A model generated the notes under the pieces. The model was given only the letters and a program-made list of their open reading frames with translations. It did not search any database and was not told where the DNA came from. 29,042 bases of DNA from JAKIWV01 sp049800095 (GTDB lineage: Archaea > Thermoplasmatota > Thermoplasmata > Lutacidiplasmatales > UBA184): assembly GCA_049800095.1 (NCBI GenBank), contig JBARJD010000071.1:1-29042 (forward strand), read 5' to 3'. Both the position numbers and the translations under genes were made by a program. Of this stretch, positions 21,947-29,042 are shown piece by piece (position 1 is the first letter of the stretch; each line of letters starts with the position of its first letter).

Positions 21947-22465
21947 ATGTCGGCTCGCATAGCGTACGAGGTGGTGGCGCCCGAGTCAACCCACGGCCTG
22001 ACCGAGCTTGCCCGGTTTGTTCGGAGCGGCACGCTCCCGCCCATGTTGGTCGAACTGGTAATGCTCCGGGCATCCCAGATCAATGGCTGCACGTACTGCC
22101 TCGATCTTCACTATCGTCGGGCCCGCCGGGTCGGCGTCCCGCAAGCCCAGCTGGACACGCTGCCGGCCTGGGCCGAGTCCCCGGCATTTTCCGAGAAAGA
22201 ACGGGCCGCACTCGCTTGGACAGAAAGCTTGACGCGGGTCGCCCGGGGCCATGTTCAAGACTCGACCTGGGACCTCATTCGAGCGCACTTCTCAGAGCGA
22301 GAGATCGTCGACCTCTCGATCGCGATCGTCGAAATCAATGCTTGGAATCGCCTCATGATTGCGTTTCGAACTCCCCCGACGTTCGGGGCTCAGCGGAGAA
22401 CCCCACCTGAGGCCCGTCCTCCGGCCCTCGCCCACGACGCGCCACCACCCACGACGTCACCGTAG
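21947..22465 (+). CDS. AhpD-like carboxymuconolactone decarboxylase-family protein
   Basis: This is a 172-aa all-helical protein with the AhpD core: ELVMLRASQINGCTYCLDLH carries the redox pair Cys48/Cys51 and His55, and is followed by FSEKERAALAWTESLT, the standard second half of the repeat, and IVEINAWNRLMIAF near the end. With the CxxC-x3-H motif, these proteins act as alkylhydroperoxidases or peroxidase-linked disulfide reductases against organic peroxides. The last 25 residues are a Pro/Ala-rich tail of no known role. The neighbouring Rieske, DinB, thioredoxin-like and downstream MsrB genes fit a redox and oxidative-defence setting, although a shared transcript is not shown. Confidence 0.9.
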   Translation: MSARIAYEVVAPESTHGLTELARFVRSGTLPPMLVELVMLRASQINGCTYCLDLHYRRARRVGVPQAQLDTLPAWAESPAFSEKERAALAWTESLTRVARGHVQDSTWDLIRAHFSEREIVDLSIAIVEINAWNRLMIAFRTPPTFGAQRRTPPEARPPALAHDAPPPTTSP

Positions 22466-22547
22466 TGGCGCCTCTCCGGCCACCGAAATTCCAGTCCCTG
22501 GTCTTCCGAGACGCAACTGAAGGATCAAGGTCGTAGGACGAACCAGC

Positions 22548-23921
22548 ATGGCAATTTCGGTGACGCGCACCTCCACTCCTGACCACACACGTCGCCAACG
22601 GTACGCCGACGGAAAGGCCACCCGGCGGAGCGTGCCGCGGTCGGCCCACGCCGGTTGGGCCTCGCCGAAGTCGCGTCCCGACCCGGTCGAGACGCTCGCC
22701 GCGTCCAGCCGCGTTCGGGTCCCGTCCCTCGTCCCGATTTGGTACGGGCGCATGTCGGTCTCGCCTTTCGCCTTCTTCCGTGGATCGGCCAGCATCATGG
22801 CGCGTGATTTGGCGAGCACACCCATTACGGGAGGGAGGGCGCAACTCTGCGGGGATGCCCACCTGAGCAACTTCGGCGTTTTTGCTACCCCCGAACGTGA
22901 TCGTGTCTTCGATGTCAACGATTTCGACGAAACCCTCCCCGGCCCGTGGGAATGGGACGTAAAGCGACTCGCGACGAGCCTCATCCTTGTGGGCCGGCAT
23001 AATCGGTTTTCCGCAGACGTCAGCGAGAAGGCAGCCCGGACGGCTCTGCGGGCTTATCGCCACGGTCTGCAGTCCTTTGGCACCGCCCGCTATCTTGACA
23101 CCTGGTACTCGCACATCGACCGCCGGACCCTCTCGAGGCGACTCAGTTGGGAAGGGGAGCGGGTCATCGCCGAGGCAGTCCGTCAAGCCCGCCGTCGCAC
23201 CGTATTTCATGCCTTCCCGAAACTGGTCCAGACCGTCCACGGCCGATACCGGATCCGGGACGACCCCCCACTAATCGTCCACTACAAGGACCCCGCCGAT
23301 GCGGAAGAGTCGAGGACCTTCTTCGATCGATACGTGGCCACGTTGTCCGACGAACGGCGCACGTTGTTGGACCGCTATCACATCGTCGACGTGGCGCAGA
23401 AAGTAGTGGGAGTGGGAAGCGTGGGGACAGTCTGCTCCATCGTGCTCCTCATGGGAGATCGGGACGTCGAGGACCCGCTGTTTCTGCAGCTCAAACAGGC
23501 CAACGCTTCCGCGCTAGAGCCCTATGCCGGGGCGAGCCGATTTGAAAATCATGCTCAACGGGTGGTTATCGGTCAGCACCTCATCCAGGAATCCAGCGAC
23601 ATATTTCTGGGCTGGAGTCGGTTGAATTCCCGCGACTTCTATTTCCGGCAGCTCCGGGACATGAAGTTCTCGACCGACGTCGCAGCGCTTCGTCCCAAGG
23701 CGCTCATCGGTCAGGCCGAGCTCTGCGGAGCGGCGTTGGCCCGGGCTCACGCCCGAACTGGCGACCCTGCGTTCCTCAGCGGCTACCTCGGTGCGCGGAA
23801 CCTCTTCGACGTGGCAGTGACGTCATTCGCGAGGGCCTACGCCGACCAGGTGGAGCAGGACTACGCCAAGCTGCTGCAGGCCATCCGTCGCGGGCGAGTG
23901 ACCGCAACGGTCGACGTCTAG
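22548..23921 (+). CDS. DUF2252 family protein
   Basis: This 457-aa protein shows the conserved DUF2252 signatures: PFAFFRG (73-79), LCGDAHLSNFG (100-110), FDVNDFDET (121-129), WEWDVKRLATS (134-144) and, near the end, LCGAALARAHAR. The HLSNF and DVNDFDE segments resemble the catalytic and metal loops of aminoglycoside phosphotransferase/kinase folds, so a small-molecule kinase-like activity is suspected; none is established. The first 50 residues are Arg/Ser/Pro-rich and partly precede the domain, but MAISVTRTST after AAGGATCAAGG is a reasonable start. It converges on the three-segment membrane protein with 15 nt between the stops. Confidence 0.92.
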   Translation: MAISVTRTSTPDHTRRQRYADGKATRRSVPRSAHAGWASPKSRPDPVETLAASSRVRVPSLVPIWYGRMSVSPFAFFRGSASIMARDLASTPITGGRAQLCGDAHLSNFGVFATPERDRVFDVNDFDETLPGPWEWDVKRLATSLILVGRHNRFSADVSEKAARTALRAYRHGLQSFGTARYLDTWYSHIDRRTLSRRLSWEGERVIAEAVRQARRRTVFHAFPKLVQTVHGRYRIRDDPPLIVHYKDPADAEESRTFFDRYVATLSDERRTLLDRYHIVDVAQKVVGVGSVGTVCSIVLLMGDRDVEDPLFLQLKQANASALEPYAGASRFENHAQRVVIGQHLIQESSDIFLGWSRLNSRDFYFRQLRDMKFSTDVAALRPKALIGQAELCGAALARAHARTGDPAFLSGYLGARNLFDVAVTSFARAYADQVEQDYAKLLQAIRRGRVTATVDV

Positions 23922-23936
23922 CACCCGATCCCGTCG

Positions 23937-24518
23937 CTAGCGGAACAAGAGGAACCATGCCCAAACGAGGATCAACGCCGCCGACCAGACGACGAGGAAA
24001 GTGACCGGCAGAATCTCTGTGAGGCGCTCCGGGTTTACCCGGTCCATCCACGACACCGACCGGGAACTGGAAAAGCGGGCCGCATGAGTTTCATACGGAC
24101 GCAGGAGGTTCACGGAGATCGCATCCCCGGATCGGAGGGTGATCGGGACGGGTACAGCTCCTTCGACCGGAGGAGACAGCTGCTCGAGGCGGAGGTTCGA
24201 CTCCCGCCACAGGCTCTGGGCGTCGTTTGTCCGATGGAGCAGCACGGCCCAAACGAAGGTGATCAGCACGCCGAGTATGGAAAGAAATGAGATGAATAGG
24301 GCCAGCTCGAGGGGATTCCCGGACAAGTCTGCGACGGCGACGACCATCGCGGTGATCAACACCGTGCCGATGGCGGCGAAGTACGACGTTCGCCCGGCCG
24401 CGAGCTGCCCTTCCTCGGCCGCCAGGCGCTCGAACTTGTCATGCAACCAGCGCCGATCCTCGATTGACAACGCGCTGGGCACGAGCGGGGCGTCCTGGGA
24501 CGTGGTCGAGAGGTTCAC
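23937..24518 (-). CDS. Membrane protein with three transmembrane segments
   Basis: This is a 193-aa protein with a soluble helix first (SIEDRRWLHDKFERLAAEEG), then two adjacent membrane segments (YFAAIGTVLITAMVVAVADL and LALFISFLSILGVLITFVWAV), a cytoplasmic coiled-coil-like stretch (HRTNDAQSLWRESNLRLEQL), a linker of about 50 residues and a C-terminal membrane helix (LPVTFLVVWSAALILVWAWF). I know no firm family; the layout recalls RipA/SLATT-like small membrane effectors, which is only a resemblance. The start is uncertain: the frame reaches ATG 24632, but GTG 24518 removes an atypical leader and lies 20-30 nt downstream of GACTTACGACC. It is divergent from the orphan permease. Confidence 0.7.
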   Translation of the reverse strand: MNLSTTSQDAPLVPSALSIEDRRWLHDKFERLAAEEGQLAAGRTSYFAAIGTVLITAMVVAVADLSGNPLELALFISFLSILGVLITFVWAVLLHRTNDAQSLWRESNLRLEQLSPPVEGAVPVPITLRSGDAISVNLLRPYETHAARFSSSRSVSWMDRVNPERLTEILPVTFLVVWSAALILVWAWFLLFR

Positions 24519-24598
24519 ACGGGGGCAAGCCGGTCGGGTCGTAAGTCTGTCGCTACATTCTTGAGACCGGCTCGACAGTCCCGAGGGGGTTCGAATCG

Positions 24599-24606
24599 CT
24601 AAATAG
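24599..24606 (+). promoter_or_regulatory. TATA-like promoter of the orphan permease gene
   Basis: CTAAATAG lies about 64-71 nt before the GTG at 24670, preceded by CGAATCG as a possible BRE. It predicts a transcript with a leader of about 40 nt, which contains the GGGAGGG ribosome-binding site at 24655-24661. Confidence 0.45.
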
Positions 24607-24669
24607 ACTCTGGCGGCTCGAAGAAGCAGCATTGCCGCCGGCGCGGCGATACTCGGGAGGGCGAGGGCC

Positions 24670-25833
24670 GTGCAGATGTGGATCTACATTGCCCGTCGGC
24701 TGTTGCTCACCGTCCCGGTGATCATCGGGGTCATGACGATCACGTTCGTGCTGGTCAGCTTGGTTCCACTTCCGACGCGGATCGGCGCCTACATCGGCCC
24801 GAACGCGAGGGACGCAAAACCTGGCTCCCCGGTCTGGAACGCGGCCATAAACACGCTCGGGCTCAACAAACCGGTCCCTGTGCAGTGGGGAATCTACATT
24901 CTCAACAGCCTCACGCTCCGCTGGGGCTTCACCGACCCGCACAGCGAAGCCACGATCGGCGCGAATCTGGGAGAAACCTCCTATCCGGTCGCCACGGTCC
25001 TCGGATGGTACCTTCCCTACACGCTGGAGCTGGCCGCGCTCTCGCTAATTCTCATCCTCGTCATCTCCATCCCCCTCGGGAACCTATCTGCGGTGTATCG
25101 GAACCGCCCACTGGACCAAGGGACTCGGGTGTTTTCGTTCTCTGGGTTCGCCCTCCCGACGTTCCTTCTCGCCTTCATCGTTCTGCTCGGGGCGGTCGAG
25201 CTGAGTGGCGGCTTGACGGCGACGTGTCACGGTTTGTCGGCTAACTATTTCGACTGGTACGGTTCCTGGCCCCAGCCCGCCTGCCTACCGGGCTCCCCCA
25301 CGAACCTGCCGAGTTGGATCGGTCCGCATCTCGAAACATCACCGACCGGCTTTCCAACGGTAGATGCCTTGCTCCACTGGAACACTCCCTCCGGCCTCTA
25401 CCTTGCGTGGGAATCGGTCAAGCGGATGATCCTCCCGGCGCTCGTCATCGCCTATGGGTCGGTCGCGGGTATCCTGCGCTTCGTTCGGAACAGCATGCTC
25501 GAGGTGATGAATCTCGACTTCGTCAGAACCGCGAGAGCCAAGGGCGTTCCCGAGCGCCAAGTCGTCAACCATCATGCGGGGCGCAACAGCCTCAACGTCA
25601 CGGTGACCGTGCTCGGACTGACCTTCGCCTTCTTCATCACCGGCTTTCCGATCATCGAGCTGGTGTTTGGCCTTCGGGGGGTCGGGTACATGCTAGCCCT
25701 GTCAATCCAACCGCTGCAGGACTACGGGCTCATTTTCGGGTCGACCTTGCTGCTGACAATCATCGTCGTCGCCGCCAACATCATCGTCGATATCGCGTAC
25801 GCCTACCTCGACCCTCGGGTCCGACTGGGGTAG
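24670..25833 (+). CDS. Orphan ABC-transporter permease, OppB/DppB type
   Basis: This is a 387-aa permease of the peptide/nickel ABC importer family. The N-terminus (MWIYIARRLLLTVPVIIGVM) and first helix are typical, and the cytoplasmic EAA loop that contacts the ATPase is clear (284-304: DFVRTARAKGVPERQVVNHH). It is followed by two last helices and the standard ending AYLDPRVRLG. Between the helix ending near 178 and the one starting near 252 is an unusually long extracytoplasmic loop of about 70 residues with Cys186 and Cys205. The OppC/DppC partner, ATPases and binding protein are not in the window, which is rare for this operon-type family. The start may be GTG 24670 or ATG 24676. Confidence 0.92.
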   Translation: MQMWIYIARRLLLTVPVIIGVMTITFVLVSLVPLPTRIGAYIGPNARDAKPGSPVWNAAINTLGLNKPVPVQWGIYILNSLTLRWGFTDPHSEATIGANLGETSYPVATVLGWYLPYTLELAALSLILILVISIPLGNLSAVYRNRPLDQGTRVFSFSGFALPTFLLAFIVLLGAVELSGGLTATCHGLSANYFDWYGSWPQPACLPGSPTNLPSWIGPHLETSPTGFPTVDALLHWNTPSGLYLAWESVKRMILPALVIAYGSVAGILRFVRNSMLEVMNLDFVRTARAKGVPERQVVNHHAGRNSLNVTVTVLGLTFAFFITGFPIIELVFGLRGVGYMLALSIQPLQDYGLIFGSTLLLTIIVVAANIIVDIAYAYLDPRVRLG

Positions 25834-25835
25834 CG

Positions 25836-25851
25836 CGCCCCCATCGGGGCG
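25836..25851 (+). terminator. GC hairpin between convergent permease and VIT1 genes
   Basis: CGCCCC-CATC-GGGGCG can form a 6-bp stem with a 4-nt loop directly after the permease stop. No T-run follows, so it is only a weak terminator candidate; archaeal terminators usually rely on T-rich tracts. Confidence 0.2.
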
Positions 25852-25879
25852 GTACGTCCTGAAATCACCCCTCCGCGAG

Positions 25880-26605
25880 CTAGGTGGCGCCCAAGGCGAG
25901 ACCGATTAGAAAGCCCGCAAACCCGGCCGCCAGACCGATGGCGATCATTTGGGCCGCATTCTGGAAGGGCTTTCCACCGGTGGTTCGGGCCTCGTACACT
26001 CCCACGAGCGCCAGGGCGATTGCCGCAAGGACCACGGAGGCAATCAGAGCGGACTCGATCGGCAGCTTGGGGATTAAGAACGGAAGAATCGGGACAAACG
26101 ACCCGACGACGGTTGCCAAAAAGACGATGGCGAAGCTGTCCCGGGCTTGGGTGTCCTTGACCGGGGCGAGCTTCAGCTCGAACGCCATCATGAACTCCAT
26201 CCAGGCCCGGGGGTTGTTGCAGATACGTTCAAGCATGTCGTCGAGGTCGGAGCCCGTGTACCCCCACTCCTTCAGTACGACGCGCACCTCCTCCCGCTCG
26301 ATGTCCGGAACCTCCCGCATCTCATCCTGCTCTCGACGTACTTCGCTCATGTAGAGACGGCGGCGGGCGAGCGTCGACGTGTACGCGACGGCGCCCATCG
26401 AGATTGACTCTGCGCCGAGGGCCGCAAAGGCGGCGACAAGGATCAACCGGTGGATCGCGGGGGCAGCGCCGAGACTAATGGTCGCTGCGCTCAAGCCGAG
26501 CAGGATCCCGAGGACGTTGACGAGACCATCCTGGCTGCCCAGGATGAAATCGGAAAGGAAGGTTGGATGCGGATGCGCCTCGTAGCCCTTCGAGCTATGG
26601 ATCAT
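25880..26605 (-). CDS. VIT1/CCC1 family Fe2+/Mn2+ transporter
   Basis: This is a 241-aa metal transporter. FLSDFILGSQDGLVNVLGIL (16-35) is the conserved first helix with the proton/metal-pathway Asp26, followed by a second helix with ESISMGAVAY. A cytoplasmic helical insert rich in Glu (about 88-150: EVRREQDEMREVPDIEREE and on to MEFMMAFELKLAP) matches the metal-binding domain of plant VIT1. Three more helices close the protein. Family members move Fe2+ or Mn2+ out of the cytoplasm, against proton flow, for storage or detoxification. A CCTTTTGTAG block about 36-45 nt upstream may be its promoter. It sits between the permease and msrB. Confidence 0.93.
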   Translation of the reverse strand: MIHSSKGYEAHPHPTFLSDFILGSQDGLVNVLGILLGLSAATISLGAAPAIHRLILVAAFAALGAESISMGAVAYTSTLARRRLYMSEVRREQDEMREVPDIEREEVRVVLKEWGYTGSDLDDMLERICNNPRAWMEFMMAFELKLAPVKDTQARDSFAIVFLATVVGSFVPILPFLIPKLPIESALIASVVLAAIALALVGVYEARTTGGKPFQNAAQMIAIGLAAGFAGFLIGLALGAT

Positions 26606-26653
26606 GGAAACAGAGTGGGCTGTGCCGGACCGAAAGCGGGCTACAAAAGGTTG

Positions 26654-27046
26654 TCAGCCAGGACGGGCTTCCTGAGGGCGGAAGACCATCGAGATTGAGT
26701 TCACGCAGTGTCGGGTGTTCCGGGCGGTAAAGTGCTCTCCCTGAAACACATGCCCCAGATGGGCGCCGCAGCGCGCGCACTGAATTTCAACCCGGGACCC
26801 ATCCGCGTCCGGGAGCCTTCGGACACTCCCAGGAACCTCATCGTCAAAGCTGGGCCAGCCACACCCCGAATCGAACTTACTGTCCGAATGATAGAGCGGG
26901 GCGCCACACCTCTTGCATTCGTACGTCCCCGCGGCCTTGAGATGCTCGTATTCCCCGGAGTAAGGAGCTTCGGTGCCCTTCCGGACGATAACCCGTTCCT
27001 CTTCGCGACTCAGCTTTCGCCAACGACTCGGGCCCGATCCTGCCAC
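26654..27046 (-). CDS. msrB: Peptide-methionine (R)-S-oxide reductase MsrB
   Basis: This is an about 130-aa reductase that repairs methionine-R-sulfoxide in proteins. The zinc cysteines (CKRCG, Cys44 and 47; CARCGAHLGHVF, Cys90 and 93), the SGCGWPSF motif (Cys62) and the catalytic Cys114 in RHCVNS (usually RYCINS) are all present. The N-terminus SRWRKLSREEERVI, then GTEAPYSGEY, is normal for the family. The start is not sharp: GTG 27046 gives the usual length and has GTAAAGAG 23-30 nt upstream, GTG 27082 is an alternative, and the ATG at 27142 adds an atypical Ser-rich leader. It ends about 50 nt before the VIT1 start on the same strand, so the two may be expressed together under oxidative or metal stress. 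Confidence 0.94.
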   Translation of the reverse strand: MAGSGPSRWRKLSREEERVIVRKGTEAPYSGEYEHLKAAGTYECKRCGAPLYHSDSKFDSGCGWPSFDDEVPGSVRRLPDADGSRVEIQCARCGAHLGHVFQGEHFTARNTRHCVNSISMVFRPQEARPG

Positions 27047-27068
27047 GGTCAGGCGTATGCGGGAGGGC

Positions 27069-27076
27069 TCTTTACT
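27069..27076 (-). promoter_or_regulatory. TATA-like promoter of msrB
   Basis: The minus strand reads GTAAAGAG 23-30 nt upstream of the GTG at 27046, inside the longer open frame. Its place favours the shorter MsrB with a leaderless transcript. Confidence 0.4.
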
Positions 27077-27147
27077 TCCCACTTTCGCGGAAGTGCCGCC
27101 GGCGCAAAGGTTGTGGGAAGAGGAAGAGCTCCCCCGGTGCACCGTAC

Positions 27148-28341
27148 TTACTTCACCAGACTTCCTGCGCGCAGCACGTGTTCGACGCGCTTCGGACTCA
27201 CCGCCTGGATGTCCACCTCAGGAGATCCAGAGACGATGACGATGTCGGCGACCGATCCGGGTCGCAACGTCCCAGTGGCTTCCAGGCCGAGACACGCCGC
27301 GGCACTTGTCGTGCCAGCCCGGAGGGCCTGGAGCGGCGACAAACCCGCTTGGACAAGACGGATCATCTCGATCGAGTTCTGCCCATGCGGCTCCGTTTCG
27401 ACCCCTGAGAAGTCGGTGCCGGCCACAATCGGCAGTTCGGACCTCAACGCGAGGGCAATGTCCGTACTAAAGTGTCGGTCGAGGAGCTCCCGTTTCGGGC
27501 CCGTCGTCGACGGGCGCGTCGATTCGTACGCTGACAGCGTCGGGACGTAGTACGTGCCGCGGCGCTTCATCAGTTCGCACAGATCCTCGGTCAATCCGAT
27601 CCCATGCTCGATCGAATCTGCGCCCGCTTCCACCGCGGTCCGGATCGTGTCCTCCCCGTATGCGTGGGCCGCGACGCGAATTCCCATTTTGTGGGCCTCC
27701 ACGACGATGGCCCCAATTTCCTCCTCCGATAACTGAGGGCGGACCCGGGTACCTTGGATGAAGCTTCCCGACGCGTACAATTTGATCACATTTGCTCCCT
27801 CCCTGACGACTTGGCGGACCGCCTTTCGACACTCCCACGGGCCGTCGCAGAAAATGGAGTAAGCGAGCCGGGCGGCGATGTCTGGCGGGAACGTGATCGG
27901 GTCGTCGTCGCCTCCGGTTTCGGCCAACGACCGTCCGCTGGTAACGATCCGGGGCCCCGGGAATTCGCCGTCGTCCACCGCCTGTCGCAGGGCGGGTCCA
28001 GCCTTGGACCCGAGGTCGCGGACTGCTGTGAATCCGGCTTCTAACAGACGTCGGAGGTCTGGCACACAGCGTAGGGCGGAGCGCATTGGCGGATTCGACG
28101 TCCACTCCAAGAGGTCGTACTTGCGTGCACCCATCAAATGAAGGTGGGCGTCGACGAATCCTGGAACAATAGTTCCGGTGGTCACTAAAGTCTCTTGTAC
28201 GGGGGGGATAGAAGCGCCGCTTGTGGGTCCGTGGTCGACTCCCACGATGCCGCCTGAGCCTTCATCTACCACGACAACGCCCGGCTCCACCTGCCCGGAA
28301 GTGCCGTCGAAGATTCGCCCGCGAAGCTCTAGGAGGGGCAT
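27148..28341 (-). CDS. Amidohydrolase family protein (imidazolonepropionase/prolidase-like)
   Basis: This is a 397-aa cytoplasmic amidohydrolase. The metal site is complete: DAHLHL (His66, His68) after VPGFV, the bridging Lys187 in NVIKLYASGS, His226 in VAAHAYG, His246 in IEHGIGL, and the catalytic Asp310 in VAGTDFSG. A small beta-sandwich is built from both ends (MPLLELRGRIFDGT and GSVADIVIVSGSP). Sequence style matches the Xaa-Pro dipeptidase/imidazolonepropionase-like cluster (COG1228), whose members hydrolyse dipeptides, hydantoin-like or imidazolone substrates; substrate choice cannot be read here. A role in peptide catabolism would fit the two metallopeptidases. GAGGATAATCC lies before the ATG. 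MsrB is 101 nt downstream. Confidence 0.93.
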   Translation of the reverse strand: MPLLELRGRIFDGTSGQVEPGVVVVDEGSGGIVGVDHGPTSGASIPPVQETLVTTGTIVPGFVDAHLHLMGARKYDLLEWTSNPPMRSALRCVPDLRRLLEAGFTAVRDLGSKAGPALRQAVDDGEFPGPRIVTSGRSLAETGGDDDPITFPPDIAARLAYSIFCDGPWECRKAVRQVVREGANVIKLYASGSFIQGTRVRPQLSEEEIGAIVVEAHKMGIRVAAHAYGEDTIRTAVEAGADSIEHGIGLTEDLCELMKRRGTYYVPTLSAYESTRPSTTGPKRELLDRHFSTDIALALRSELPIVAGTDFSGVETEPHGQNSIEMIRLVQAGLSPLQALRAGTTSAAACLGLEATGTLRPGSVADIVIVSGSPEVDIQAVSPKRVEHVLRAGSLVK

Positions 28342-28447
28342 GGATTATCCTCGAGCGACAGCGACTTGGGCGGCCCCCAACGGCCTCGCAATCTTCGAAC
28401 TCGGCGAGCGAGGGGCATCCGCCTCCCGGGGTCCTTTCAGCCCTGGG

Positions 28448-28654
28448 CTACTTCTCGTCCTCGAGATCGAAGTAGATCTTGACCGTCGCATGGTACTCGA
28501 TCGTCTTCTGGTCCTTGATGGCTCCCTCAAGCTCGGTGACGCGGAACCACCTTAGGTTTCGGAGGGTCTTGGCGGCGGTGGTCACGGCATTTTCGGCAGC
28601 TTTGGCAAACCCTTGGTTCGACTTCCCGACTACTTCGGTTACTTTCTGAACCAT
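28448..28654 (-). CDS. Dodecin (flavin-binding dodecameric protein)
   Basis: This is a 68-aa dodecin, a small beta-alpha-beta-beta protein that forms hollow dodecamers and stores flavins or lumichrome. Family marks are KVTEVVGKSNQGFAKAAENAV and LRNLRWFRVTELEG, with Trp36 at the exact position that stacks on flavins in haloarchaeal dodecin. The residue that normally faces the isoalloxazine ring, Gln55 in IEYQ, is His55 here (IEYHATVKIYF). Binding mode or ligand may therefore differ. GAGGACCGAAG precedes the ATG. It starts about 160 nt from, and divergent to, the truncated ORF at the window edge. Confidence 0.95.
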   Translation of the reverse strand: MVQKVTEVVGKSNQGFAKAAENAVTTAAKTLRNLRWFRVTELEGAIKDQKTIEYHATVKIYFDLEDEK

Positions 28655-28812
28655 CTTCGGTCCTCGAGGAGCCCCAACAAGTCATCCGGCATAGACCTTT
28701 GCCCGACCCCAGAACGCTCGAGCCGGGAAACGGCTCCTGGTACTGTCCGACGAAACGATTAATGCCTCCGGCCACCCCAATTTTGGATGGGTTTGGCTGC
28801 CCCCCACACCGT

Positions 28813-29042
28813 ATGGTAAACGAGACGGACGCCGACCGAATCCAACGTGAAAAGGACCGTCGGCGAGCAGAGGAACGCTTGCACATCGACCGGGAGCATC
28901 ACCGCCGCTTGCACGACGTTGAAGTCCTCCGTCGGACGACTCCTCACGCCGCCCCTGATGGCCCAGAACGGAACCGCACCGAGGCCCGATCTGAGCCGGA
29001 ATTCGTGCCCCCGAGAGCGACCCGGGCGCCTCTGGATCCACC
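28813..29042 (+). CDS. Partial charged, probably coiled-coil protein (cut by window end)
   Basis: An open frame from ATG 28813 runs without a stop to the end of the window (76 codons). The N-terminus is very rich in Arg, Glu, Asp and His (MVNETDADRIQREKDRRRAE, then ERLHIDREHHRRLHDVEVL), suggesting a helical or coiled-coil start, and then turns Pro/Arg-rich. I know no family. A CAATTTTGG block about 27-35 nt upstream may be a promoter. The opposite-strand frames over the same bases look like non-coding shadows. Confidence 0.45.
   Translation, partial: MVNETDADRIQREKDRRRAEERLHIDREHHRRLHDVEVLRRTTPHAAPDGPERNRTEARSEPEFVPPRATRAPLDP

Noticed and set aside
24585..24606. GGTTCGAATC resembling a tRNA T-loop upstream of the permease gene
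   Set aside because: The flanking bases cannot form a T-stem and no acceptor, D or anticodon arm is found around it.
28527..29041. Minus-strand open frames at the right end, opposite the charged partial ORF and dodecin
   Set aside because: Arg/Ser/Gly/Pro-rich shadow translations; one overlaps dodecin in another frame, and the plus-strand frame from 28813 is more protein-like.

Overview
This is a GC-rich chromosomal window, most probably from an archaeon of the Thermoplasmatota type, for example an uncultured soil or sediment lineage. Four things point that way. Several genes have a TATA-like box about 25-35 nt upstream of the start codon, as leaderless archaeal transcripts do. There is a zinc-ribbon/Pro-rich/single-membrane-segment protein with a secreted, sequon-rich domain. 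There is the remnant of a PKD-domain surface protein with a C-terminal anchor. Metabolic genes are densely packed, with frequent strand changes. The assignment is inference; no rRNA, tRNA or other marker gene is present. I see no phage, transposase, CRISPR array or RNA gene.

Layout. Positions 92-7786 are almost all minus strand: a GNAT acetyltransferase, a possible degenerate P-loop protein, a small membrane protein, an FMN-dependent alpha-hydroxy-acid dehydrogenase, an 890-nt stretch with no convincing gene, a three-gene SHOCT/88-aa/GNAT cluster, an ammonium transporter behind a 119-aa protein, and a RecB/Cas4-fold nuclease. Positions 7960-11010 are plus strand: a GltD-like Fe-S flavoprotein, a 96-aa protein, a DinB-fold protein and a decayed PKD surface-protein gene. 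From 11063 to 16495 there is an MBL-fold hydrolase, two small unrecognised plus-strand ORFs, a SAM methyltransferase, a small membrane protein and a full-length M13 metallopeptidase. Positions 16996-23921 are plus strand: an M2/M3-like metallopeptidase, a DUF457/YdjM-like membrane hydrolase with a 33-aa ORF overlapping its stop, a thioredoxin-fold protein with one active-site cysteine, the zinc-ribbon membrane protein, a second DinB protein, a Rieske ferredoxin, an AhpD-like protein and a DUF2252 protein. Positions 23937 to the end hold a three-segment membrane protein, an orphan OppB/DppB-type permease, a VIT1/CCC1 metal transporter, MsrB, an amidohydrolase, dodecin and a truncated charged ORF.

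Functional themes are housekeeping-accessory. Nitrogen uptake and assimilation is represented by Amt and the GltD-like protein, with no GlnK or large GltB subunit here. Peptide turnover is represented by two divergent zinc peptidases without signal peptides, plus an orphan peptide permease. Redox and oxidative defence is represented by MsrB, the AhpD-like protein, the Rieske protein, the thioredoxin-like protein, two DinB proteins, dodecin and metal sequestration. I found no clear multi-gene novel system. The most unusual items are the decaying PKD gene, dodecin with His in place of the flavin-contacting Gln, the monothiol WCRVT thioredoxin, two DinB proteins sharing a Glu-for-His ligand change, the orphan permease with a large Cys-containing loop, and several small unassigned ORFs.
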